A stretch of DNA of 11,734 nt from Blastocatellia bacterium. Lineage in GTDB: Bacteria > Acidobacteriota > Blastocatellia > Pyrinomonadales > Pyrinomonadaceae. The stretch covers positions 1 to 11,734 of the forward strand of contig JACDAY010000038.1 of NCBI GenBank assembly GCA_013695195.1, in the 5' to 3' direction. Below are positions 1 through 6,240 of the stretch, in pieces. Numbering within the stretch: the stretch's first letter is position 1; each line of letters opens with the position of its first letter. A program made the position numbers and the translations under genes. Below the pieces are notes generated by a model. The model searched no databases, was not told where the DNA came from, and saw only the letters and a list, made by a program, of their open reading frames with translations.

Positions 1-176
1 TCATGCTTGGCGGGACGGTTTCGGCAGAACATGGTATCGGGAAGCTAAAATCAAAATATCTGCAGGTAATGATGGGTGAGCGTTATATCAACGAAATGGT
101 GGAATTGAAACGTGCATTCGACCCGAAAGGGATTCTTGGTCGCGGGAATATGTTTGATGAAAAATTTTTTGTTTAG
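1..176 (+). CDS. FAD-linked oxidase, C-terminal fragment (GlcD / D-lactate dehydrogenase family)
   Basis: Partial gene entering from the left edge; the frame reads from base 3 to the TAG at 174-176, giving the last 57 residues. The peptide contains the motif SAEHGIGK followed by a helix with MMGERYINEM, then LKRAFDPKGILGRGNMF. This order is the C-terminal hallmark of the FAD-binding oxidase family that includes glycolate oxidase subunit GlcD and FAD-dependent D-lactate dehydrogenases; the His of EHGIG lies in the active-site region. Known for the family: flavin-dependent oxidation of 2-hydroxy acids. Substrate (glycolate, D-lactate, 2-hydroxyglutarate or other) cannot be told from this fragment. 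The next gene on the same strand starts 131 bp downstream and has no obvious functional link. MurQ elsewhere in the window releases D-lactate, so a D-lactate role is possible but speculative. Confidence 0.85.
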   Translation, partial: MLGGTVSAEHGIGKLKSKYLQVMMGERYINEMVELKRAFDPKGILGRGNMFDEKFFV

Positions 177-307
177 AGCTTGCTGTGCTAACAAAAAAAG
201 TAAAGAGGGTAGTTTAGAAGCCGGGTGCTATAGCTGATGACACGCTAAAGCTTGAACTCAGAACGAGTTTTCGCAGAAATTGAAAAAATTTTATAGAATA
301 ACGACAA
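177..307. other. Intergenic region, no gene seen
   Basis: This 131-bp AT-rich gap separates the FAD oxidase end from the HAD gene. A short inverted repeat (AACTC at 255-259, GAGTT at 265-269) is too weak to call a terminator. A TATAGAAT-like sequence at 292-299 could be a -10 box for the HAD gene, but no convincing -35 lies at the right distance. No Shine-Dalgarno sequence is visible before the ATG at 308. Confidence 0.5.
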
Positions 308-1000
308 ATGATTAAAGCACTTCTACTTGATTTCAACGGTGTCATCATCGACGATGAGGCGATTCAGATGCGGGCGTATCAGGAGATTCTGGCGAAAGAG
401 GATATAGCTCTCACCGATGAAGATTATTATTCGAGTCTCGGAATGGACGACAAAAGCTTTATTGCTGCAGCTTTTAAGAGGGTTGACAGGGAGCCCGAGA
501 CAAATAAAATGCTCGAAATCACGCAGGCAAAAACACAAAAGTGGCGCGAAGTAGTTGCCGAAAATGTGCCGCTTTTTGAAGGAATTGAGAATTTTGTACG
601 CAAGATGTCCGAGGAGTTCGCTCTTGGGATAGTCAGCATGGCCAAACGTGAAGAAGTTTTACATATTCTCGAAAAAACAGGCTTGACGAATTGTTTCTCG
701 ATAATTATCAGCGCTGAAGATGTTGCAAACCCGAAACCCGATCCCCAATGCTATCGCGACGGCTTTCGGCTGATCGATCTGGACCGAATTGCAAAAGGGC
801 ACTTGCCAATGACTCACGGGGAATGTCTCGTAATCGAGGATTCTCCGCCAGGCGCGGCTGCCGGGAAAGCAGCCGGACTTCCGGTTTTAGGCGTAACGAA
901 CACCGTTTCGGCTAATGAATTGCGTGCTGCAGGTGCAGATTGGGTAACGAAATACTTGGACGATTGGATGCCCGGATCGGTTCGCGGGGTATTCGTGTAG
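308..1000 (+). CDS. HAD-superfamily hydrolase with Asn in motif I
   Basis: A 230-residue protein with the layout of HAD phosphatases of the beta-phosphoglucomutase-like/Cof group with a helical cap. Motif I is LLLDFNGVI with nucleophile Asp8. Motif II is Ser110 in GIVSMA, the motif III Lys is Lys143 in NPKPDP, and motif IV is VIEDSPPG with Glu177-Asp178. The cap domain lies about residues 15-85. Length is normal for the family. The odd point is residue 10: the codon is AAC (Asn) where the general acid/base Asp of the DxD motif is expected. From memory, proteins with DFNGVI exist in cyanobacteria and other phyla, so this may be a subfamily trait rather than a defect. Substrate unknown; probably a cytoplasmic small-phosphometabolite phosphatase or a weakly active relative. 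It starts at the first ATG of the frame, two codons before the first hydrophobic strand, as usual for the family. Confidence 0.85.
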   Translation: MIKALLLDFNGVIIDDEAIQMRAYQEILAKEDIALTDEDYYSSLGMDDKSFIAAAFKRVDREPETNKMLEITQAKTQKWREVVAENVPLFEGIENFVRKMSEEFALGIVSMAKREEVLHILEKTGLTNCFSIIISAEDVANPKPDPQCYRDGFRLIDLDRIAKGHLPMTHGECLVIEDSPPGAAAGKAAGLPVLGVTNTVSANELRAAGADWVTKYLDDWMPGSVRGVFV

Positions 1001-1196
1001 GAATATTACCCAAACACCAAAAACGTTATGGTTTTTTCCGCTCAAAGCCGTCTTGTTTTATTCTTGTTCCACTTATTCGGTGGTTCAATCTTTTCTTTTT
1101 CCACAGAAAAGGAAGAACAGGAACGGAATAAGAGGAACAGGAAAAGAAAAGTATTAAGAGCTTTCCGGCGCCTTGCGTCTCTACGTTAAAAAATAC
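1001..1196. other. Intergenic gap with repeat-like DNA
   Basis: This ~196-bp gap between the HAD gene and the helical-repeat gene is purine/pyrimidine-biased. It holds a nested imperfect inverted repeat (1061-1143) and, at 1171-1190, a GCGTCTCTACG stretch resembling the short-period GCGTCTCTGCGTC sequence inside nagZ. No convincing terminator, promoter or small gene is visible. Open frames that cross it look like shadows of the repeat. Confidence 0.5.
1061..1143. repeat. Nested imperfect inverted repeat
   Basis: The left arm 1061-1080 and right arm 1124-1143 pair at 17 of 20 positions (core GAATAAGNGGAACANGAA). Inside the 43-nt loop a second perfect pair, CTTTTCT at 1090-1096 and AGAAAAG at 1105-1111, gives an 8-nt loop. 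The sequence is strongly purine-rich on the right and pyrimidine-rich on the left. It may be a dispersed palindromic element or an RNA hairpin upstream of the next gene. No U-tract follows the outer stem, so it does not look like a standard terminator. Confidence 0.6.
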
Positions 1197-2696
1197 ATGA
1201 CGGATCATTTAATTTCATTTAATGACGCCCGGAGCGATCTTCTTGCGTGCTCGGCATTTCTTGCGGAGAGCATTAAAAGCAGCGACGGGCGCTCCGAAGC
1301 CTTGATGGCGGTCGTGCCGCAGTATCTTGCAAAGGGCGATGTCGATCTTGCGGCGGAACTGGCTAATACGGCCGGCGATCCGTTTACGAGGGACAGGCTT
1401 TTGATTCTCGTGGCCGAAAAATGCGCCGAGCTCAATGACGACGAATATGCCCTTCAGCTGGCCTATGCGATAGAGGATTACGGCTTGCAGTCGCAGGCAC
1501 GCGAACGGATCGCTCTTCGGAAAGCCTCACAGGGCGATTTTGAAAAAGCACGCGTTATCGCAGATGAGATAGATCATCCCGACAGCGTTATTGCTGGAAT
1601 TGCGATTAAACAAGACGCAGACGGCGATATGGACGGAGCCTTGAAAACCATAGGAGAAATCGGATTTCCAGGAGCCGCAGTTTATGCATTGACGTCAATG
1701 GCAGTCGCACGGCTGGAAGCCGGAGAACAAGACAACTCTGTCGGTCTTCTCGAAAACGCGTCGGCGGCGGCCGACGATATCGAGCATAATGAAGAGAAAA
1801 TTCGTGCCCTGTCGGACATCGGCAATTTGTTTATCGAGGCAAAACGAAACGACCGGGCAATCGAAACTTTCGACAAGGCGCGAGCTAACGCTGAGACGCT
1901 CGACAATATTCATCGCGATGCTTTTCTCGCAGCTATCTCGCTTGGTTTTCTGCGTGCCGGCAGCATAGATCTGGCCGACAGGACGCTCGATCTGGTTGCC
2001 GACAAAACACAGATGGCCACTGCATTGCTCGGGTTTGCGCGGGAACTCTGGCGAAGAGACGAAAAGAACGAAGCTCTTGAAGCGCTGGAAGAATCGTATG
2101 CTATTTTAAAATCGCAACGTGAATCGGAGACGCGGGACAGCAAGGCGAAATTTGCCCTGTTCACATCGATAGCGGCCCAATTTGCCGGTTTTGATAAAGG
2201 CGAGCGTGCAATCGGCATCGCGCAGGAGATAGTTGATGAAAACGAACAGATGTCTGCGCTGGGTCAGATTGCGCAAGTTTTGACGATCCAAAAAAAAGAA
2301 GATCTTGCTAAACAGGCTATTCGCGCCATTCAGGAAGACGCCAGCCGAGTCTTTGCGCTTATCGGCGTGAGCGATGGAGCGAATGAAAACGGCGAGAAAG
2401 AAACAGCTAAGAGTTTTCTCGAAGAAGCCGCCGTACTTACGGAAACAGTCCCGCAGCTTGCCTCCAGAACTTCGGCCTACATCGGAATCGCAAAACGTTT
2501 TAAAAATTTCGGCGACATGACGCGGATGAGGGAAATTTCGCTTTTAAACTTGGAAACTATCGCCACAATTCGTGACGAGAGCAGCCGGGCGGCGGCATTG
2601 GCAAACCTCGCGGAGCTTTACGATGAAGCGAAATTTGAATTAGGCGGTCGGGAAAAAGAAATACTTGTTGAGATGGTTCGCAAAGCGGCAATCTAG
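1197..2696 (+). CDS. TPR-like alpha-helical repeat protein, function unknown
   Basis: A 499-residue, acidic, almost entirely helical protein. The sequence is a run of degenerate 33-40-residue helix pairs with TPR-like spacing (for example GDVDLAAELA, GDFEKARVIA, RNDRAIETFDKARA, GSIDLADRTLDL, EKETAKSFLEEAA), so it should fold as an alpha-solenoid scaffold for protein binding. There is no signal peptide, membrane helix or enzymatic motif, so it is probably cytoplasmic. I prefer the ATG at 1197 (MTDHLISFND) over the TTG at 1173. The extra eight residues come from repeat-like DNA and no ribosome binding site is seen for either start. The gene stands alone on the + strand; its stop codon is one base from the lysA stop on the opposite strand. 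It could be a housekeeping scaffold of its lineage, but no specific role can be assigned. Confidence 0.8.
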   Translation: MTDHLISFNDARSDLLACSAFLAESIKSSDGRSEALMAVVPQYLAKGDVDLAAELANTAGDPFTRDRLLILVAEKCAELNDDEYALQLAYAIEDYGLQSQARERIALRKASQGDFEKARVIADEIDHPDSVIAGIAIKQDADGDMDGALKTIGEIGFPGAAVYALTSMAVARLEAGEQDNSVGLLENASAAADDIEHNEEKIRALSDIGNLFIEAKRNDRAIETFDKARANAETLDNIHRDAFLAAISLGFLRAGSIDLADRTLDLVADKTQMATALLGFARELWRRDEKNEALEALEESYAILKSQRESETRDSKAKFALFTSIAAQFAGFDKGERAIGIAQEIVDENEQMSALGQIAQVLTIQKKEDLAKQAIRAIQEDASRVFALIGVSDGANENGEKETAKSFLEEAAVLTETVPQLASRTSAYIGIAKRFKNFGDMTRMREISLLNLETIATIRDESSRAAALANLAELYDEAKFELGGREKEILVEMVRKAAI

Positions 2697-2697
2697 C

Positions 2698-4311
2698 CTA
2701 GAAAATCTCGTTTGCCACAAGATCTTCATTTGTATCGCGTTTTCTGGCTAACACGATCTCACCATTTTCACGAATCAAAATCACAGCCGGTAAAAATCTT
2801 CCGTTATATTGCGAAGCCTGCGCGAGCGAGTACGCACCGCAATTAAGTAACGCCAAAACTTCTCCCGGCTGAACATTTTCAGGGAGCAGGCGGTGATCAG
2901 GCAGCCTGCCTGAACCCTCTATATCGAAATACACATCGCCTCCGTCGCATAGCGGCCCGGCTAGTTTGTATGGGAAGTCATGTGCTTCGCCTGGCCGTTC
3001 CGCCGAAATCAAGTGATAATACCACTTGTATGTTTCCATTGAGAGCAGAATGTTAAAGCCGGCATCAGTAAGCAGCCAGGTTTCCTGATCGATGCATTTG
3101 TTTGCCAACCCGCGCTCGATGTGGGAGATACCGAACCCGATCCCCACGTCACGCGACTGCTTTGCGTTTTCGATTTGAACCTTTTTATTCAATTCCTTAT
3201 TTATTTCTTTAAGCGGCCTGTTTTTGAGATTTCTCACGGTGGTCAGACAAATTCCCGCATCAGCGATTATGCTTCGTCCAGGTTCAATGAGGAGGCTGAG
3301 TCCATCCATGATGTCGACTGTCTCGAGGTGAACCGCCTTAGCCCTGACAGCTTCCCATGCATGGGAGATCGCTTCCCGCGGTTCGTAATCAGCCTCGAAC
3401 ATATTCTCGCGGACGTAATTCTCAAGAATTTCTTTGGGCACTGGGCGAGTCGTGACCTGACCGCGATGTTCTGTCCGGATCACGCCTTCGGAAACCATTT
3501 CGTCGATCCTTTTTTGAATGTGGTCGGGAGGCCGGTGTTTACCGCGCGAGTAATTCACGGGAAAACCGCCGCCGAGATTTATATGTTTCAGCTTATTGCC
3601 CGTTTCACGATAGATTCTAAGCATGAAGTCAAACAGCAGTGTTAGGGCCTCCGTATAAACGAGAGAATCGGGGTTTTGTGAGCCGATATGAAGATGGATG
3701 CCGCAGAGATCGAGATGCGGCGAATCTTTGAAATCGCGAAATGCTGAAAAGGCTTCGTCCGGCATCATGCCGAATTTAGATGTGAGCAGCGCGGTTTGCA
3801 GCCCCGAGTGCGTATTCGTTTCGATTTCCGGCACGAGCCGGAGACTGACGTTTGCCCGTTTATTCAAACGTCCGGCTGTTTCTTCGATAAGTGATAATTC
3901 ATAAAGGGAATCGACCTGTATTGCATAGATTCCCGCATTTACAGCACCTTCGATTTCCCAGACCTCCTTGCTAGTGCCGTTGAAAATGATCTGCTCCGGT
4001 TTGAAACCGATCTTCAACGCCTTCCAAAGCTCGCCGCCCGAATTTACCTCAATATCGCTTCCGGCATCTTTAACCGTGCGAAGGATCGCCATATTCGAAT
4101 TGGCCTTAGCGGCGTAGCAAATTTTTAACGGGCATCCGATTGATTTCTCGGCCTTTTTTATGCGAACAATATTATGACGAATCCGTGATTCGCTAAATAC
4201 GAAAAGCGGTGTCCCGTATTGTTGCGCTAATTCGACGGTGGAAACTCTGTCGATGTGAAGTTGGCCGTTCTGAACTTCGAGGAATTTTTCGATTTCCCAG
4301 GGTTGAGTCAT
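2698..4311 (-). CDS. lysA: Diaminopimelate decarboxylase (LysA), enlarged form
   Basis: Fold-type III PLP decarboxylase converting meso-2,6-diaminopimelate to L-lysine and CO2, the last step of lysine synthesis; cytoplasmic. With the start at 4311 (MTQPWEIEKF) it has 537 residues. Visible motifs are Lys69 in CYAAKANSN (PLP Schiff base), HLHIGSQ at 206-212, the phosphate-binding GGGFP at 247-251, IEPGRS at 342-347, Cys455-Asp456 in GPLCDGGD (family CESGD/CE-D) and Tyr494 in CGAYS. Usual LysA length is about 400-450. The excess lies in two places: about 85 residues between GGGFP and EPGR, and about 105 between EPGR and the catalytic Cys, including a basic NKELNKKVQ segment. A longer reading up to 4380 would add 23 residues translated from an inverted repeat and is unlikely. 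It could instead be a related PLP decarboxylase (ornithine/arginine/carboxynorspermidine type), but the N-terminal part looks LysA-like. It is the last gene of the murQ-symporter-nagZ run. Confidence 0.85.
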   Translation of the reverse strand: MTQPWEIEKFLEVQNGQLHIDRVSTVELAQQYGTPLFVFSESRIRHNIVRIKKAEKSIGCPLKICYAAKANSNMAILRTVKDAGSDIEVNSGGELWKALKIGFKPEQIIFNGTSKEVWEIEGAVNAGIYAIQVDSLYELSLIEETAGRLNKRANVSLRLVPEIETNTHSGLQTALLTSKFGMMPDEAFSAFRDFKDSPHLDLCGIHLHIGSQNPDSLVYTEALTLLFDFMLRIYRETGNKLKHINLGGGFPVNYSRGKHRPPDHIQKRIDEMVSEGVIRTEHRGQVTTRPVPKEILENYVRENMFEADYEPREAISHAWEAVRAKAVHLETVDIMDGLSLLIEPGRSIIADAGICLTTVRNLKNRPLKEINKELNKKVQIENAKQSRDVGIGFGISHIERGLANKCIDQETWLLTDAGFNILLSMETYKWYYHLISAERPGEAHDFPYKLAGPLCDGGDVYFDIEGSGRLPDHRLLPENVQPGEVLALLNCGAYSLAQASQYNGRFLPAVILIRENGEIVLARKRDTNEDLVANEIF

Positions 4312-4329
4312 TAATATATCTAAATAAAT

Positions 4330-4399
4330 CAGCCACAGATTAACACGGATAAACACAGATAGAGAACAAATCCGTGTCATCCGTGCTTATCCGTGGCTG
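4330..4399. repeat. Long inverted repeat (CACGGAT/ATCCGTG type) between nagZ and lysA
   Basis: The left arm at 4330-4360 reads as repeats of the type CACAGAT-TAACACGGAT-AAACACAGAT. The right arm at 4369-4399 is its near-complement, with three ATCCGTG units. The loop is only about 8 nt (4361-4368). Each arm is itself built of ~10-12-nt direct repeats. From memory, similar ACGGATAAACACGGAT sequences recur in many environmental bacterial genomes. In nagZ-to-lysA transcripts it would form a long imperfect hairpin ahead of the lysA start at 4311. No clear U-tract follows, so it may be an mRNA-processing or attenuation element rather than a full terminator. It also provides the spurious N-terminal extension of the lysA frame. 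Confidence 0.8.
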
Positions 4400-4407
4400 G
4401 ATTTTCC

Positions 4408-6240
4408 TCACTTCTTACTTAAAAGCTGAATGCCGGATCCGCGCGGATACAGCCCGGGCAAGGAGATCGGCAGCCGGCCCGAAATATCCTGCGTTCCCAA
4501 AATCGCACTAGCGGACGCTCTTTGCAGGCTCGGCATATCGCCGAAAGCGACAATATACGTTTTTAGTTGCGGAAAGCTGCCTAATATATATGGATTACCG
4601 AAGCTGACGCCGATCACTTTTTTGTCTGCGGCCAAAATCTCCCGCAAAACGATAGCGCCCGATTCCGGCAGACCGACGCTGTTTTTTGCGCCGGAGCGAA
4701 CGCGGCCGTAAAGCCCGGCGATAACGACATCAGCTTCGGCTACAGTTTTACGTGCTGCCGCTATTTGTTCGGCGGTCGAATTTTCCTGCAGATATGCCGT
4801 TTCAAATCGCAGGCCGTTCTGCCGAAGCGTTCCAACCAGGGTTCCCATTGTTCCCGGCCCGTCGAAGCCGTTTGAAATTCCGAGGACCGCAACTTTCGTA
4901 TCCATTTGCAGCGGAATTAGACCAGCGTCGTTTCGCACCAAAGTAATGGCCTTTGCCGCTATTTCCTCGGCCAACGCGGCCGTTTCGCTGTTGGAAACAA
5001 TGCGGTCGAGTTGATCGAGTGGCACAGTCTTTTGTTTTGTTAAACCCAGTTCGTGTTTCCAGGCAAGGCTTTTGCGCACCGATTCGTTTAATCGAGCTTC
5101 ACTTATACGGCCGGATTTTACGGCATCGCGAAGCCCGCGCAGCATCGCATCGACATCAGCGGGTTTTTCAAGTATATCGGTTCCGGCCAGGAAAGCTCTG
5201 ACGCCCGCTTCTTCCTGCGTAAAATATAAAGTAAGCCCGCTCATGCTCATCGCATCTGAAACGATCAGGCCGTCGAAACCCATTTCTTTTCGGAGAATGT
5301 CAGTTTGTATTTTGGCGGAAAGGGTTGCGGGAATTGTAGCCGTTTGCGTTACGATTTCCGCTCCGGCTTCAGCGTCGCCCTGGATTGATTCCTTAAGCGG
5401 TTTGATCTCTTCAGCGTCGATCTGCGGCAGGCCGATATGGGCGATCATTATCGAGCCGACGCCGGCTTCGACAGCTTTGCGAAATGGCAGCAGCTCGGTT
5501 TTGTCAAGACTCGCGCGCGAGTGATCGATGATCGGCAAACCGCGGTGCGAATCGACATTTGTATCTCCGTGGCCGGGAAAATGCTTTGCAGTGGCAAGCA
5601 CCCGCTGGCTTTGCACGCCTTGAATAAAAGCAACGCCGTATTTAGCAACTTCCTCAGGATTTTCGCCAAAGCTGCGAACATTTATTACCGGATTGTCGGC
5701 GTTGTTATTGACATCGAGCACAGGCGAATAAACGTGCATTATTCCCATTGCTTTTGCTTCGCGGGCGGTAACGACACCGATCTTGCGGGCATATTCCGGG
5801 TTTCCGGTCGCTGCAACGGCCATCGCCCAGGGAAAATTTACAGCATCGCCGAAACGCATGCCTATGCCGGTTTCCGCATCGAGCGATAGTAGCAGCGGAA
5901 TCTCGGCAAAATCCTGCATTCGATTCCCCAAATGAGCAGTCTCGTAGATTGGAGCGCCGAAGAAAATAATACCGCCAATCTTATTCTCGACGACGTGTCG
6001 TTTCAAGTCCTTGAAAAACTCGCTTTCCTGATTCGCAAATCGTGCGTTGACGCCGACATGAATTAGCTGACCGATCTTTTCATCGACCGACATATTTTTT
6101 AATTGCTTATCAGCGTATTTCCACGCTTTTTTTGACGGCGTGAATTTCTTTGACTGCGCGACGCGTAGACGTGTAGACGCAGAGACGAAAGAGCTAAAAG
6201 CCAGAAAAATTGTCAGGAATAAACTAATTAGAAACTTCAT
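4408..6240 (-). CDS. nagZ: Secreted NagZ-type beta-N-acetylhexosaminidase (GH3)
   Basis: A 610-residue glycoside hydrolase family 3 enzyme that removes non-reducing GlcNAc from GlcNAc-MurNAc peptidoglycan fragments. Residues 1-21 form a Sec signal peptide (hydrophobic FLISLFLTIFLAF, VSA before the predicted cut). The TIM-barrel domain spans about 45-400. It carries the NagZ signature KHFPGHGDTNVDSH (219-232), whose Asp230-His232 dyad matches the acid/base Asp-His of this family, and the nucleophile Asp329 in GLIVSDAMSM. A second alpha/beta domain (about 425-597, TLVRNDAGLIPL to GRLPISLPG) makes it a two-domain enzyme like B. subtilis NagZ rather than the short one-domain E. coli form. The signal peptide implies periplasmic or secreted action, unlike cytoplasmic E. 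coli NagZ. The start overlaps the symporter stop by 17 nt, indicating coupled expression. Codons for residues about 18-29 lie in a period-8 repeat. Confidence 0.9.
   Translation of the reverse strand: MKFLISLFLTIFLAFSSFVSASTRLRVAQSKKFTPSKKAWKYADKQLKNMSVDEKIGQLIHVGVNARFANQESEFFKDLKRHVVENKIGGIIFFGAPIYETAHLGNRMQDFAEIPLLLSLDAETGIGMRFGDAVNFPWAMAVAATGNPEYARKIGVVTAREAKAMGIMHVYSPVLDVNNNADNPVINVRSFGENPEEVAKYGVAFIQGVQSQRVLATAKHFPGHGDTNVDSHRGLPIIDHSRASLDKTELLPFRKAVEAGVGSIMIAHIGLPQIDAEEIKPLKESIQGDAEAGAEIVTQTATIPATLSAKIQTDILRKEMGFDGLIVSDAMSMSGLTLYFTQEEAGVRAFLAGTDILEKPADVDAMLRGLRDAVKSGRISEARLNESVRKSLAWKHELGLTKQKTVPLDQLDRIVSNSETAALAEEIAAKAITLVRNDAGLIPLQMDTKVAVLGISNGFDGPGTMGTLVGTLRQNGLRFETAYLQENSTAEQIAAARKTVAEADVVIAGLYGRVRSGAKNSVGLPESGAIVLREILAADKKVIGVSFGNPYILGSFPQLKTYIVAFGDMPSLQRASASAILGTQDISGRLPISLPGLYPRGSGIQLLSKK
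6160..6187. repeat. Period-8 GACG repeat inside the nagZ 5' coding region
   Basis: On the + strand GACG begins at 6160, 6168, 6176 and 6184, an exact 8-nt period, with units such as GACGTGTA and GACGCAGA. On the coding strand this is CGTC every 8 nt, translating to roughly VSASTRLRVA at the end of the signal peptide and start of the mature protein. A related GCGTCTCTACG stretch lies at 1175-1185. The repeat appears to have been absorbed into, or to have expanded within, a tolerant linker of NagZ. Confidence 0.6.

Noticed and set aside
940..1131. 63-codon + strand frame running out of the HAD gene
   Set aside because: It overlaps the HAD gene end and then runs through the purine/pyrimidine inverted repeat. 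There is no ribosome binding site or protein-like composition.
3121..3645. 174-codon open frame on the + strand inside lysA
   Set aside because: It is antisense to well-conserved lysA motifs and its product shows no recognisable family features. It is treated as a shadow frame.
4312..4380. N-terminal extension of lysA to 4380
   Set aside because: The added 23 residues are translated from the ACGGAT inverted repeat. LysA homology begins near MTQPWEIEKF, so the ATG at 4311 is preferred.
4312..4407. Lysine riboswitch upstream of lysA
   Set aside because: The 96-bp gap is taken up by a simple two-arm repeat. There is no room for the ~170-nt, five-helix L-box and none of its motifs is seen.
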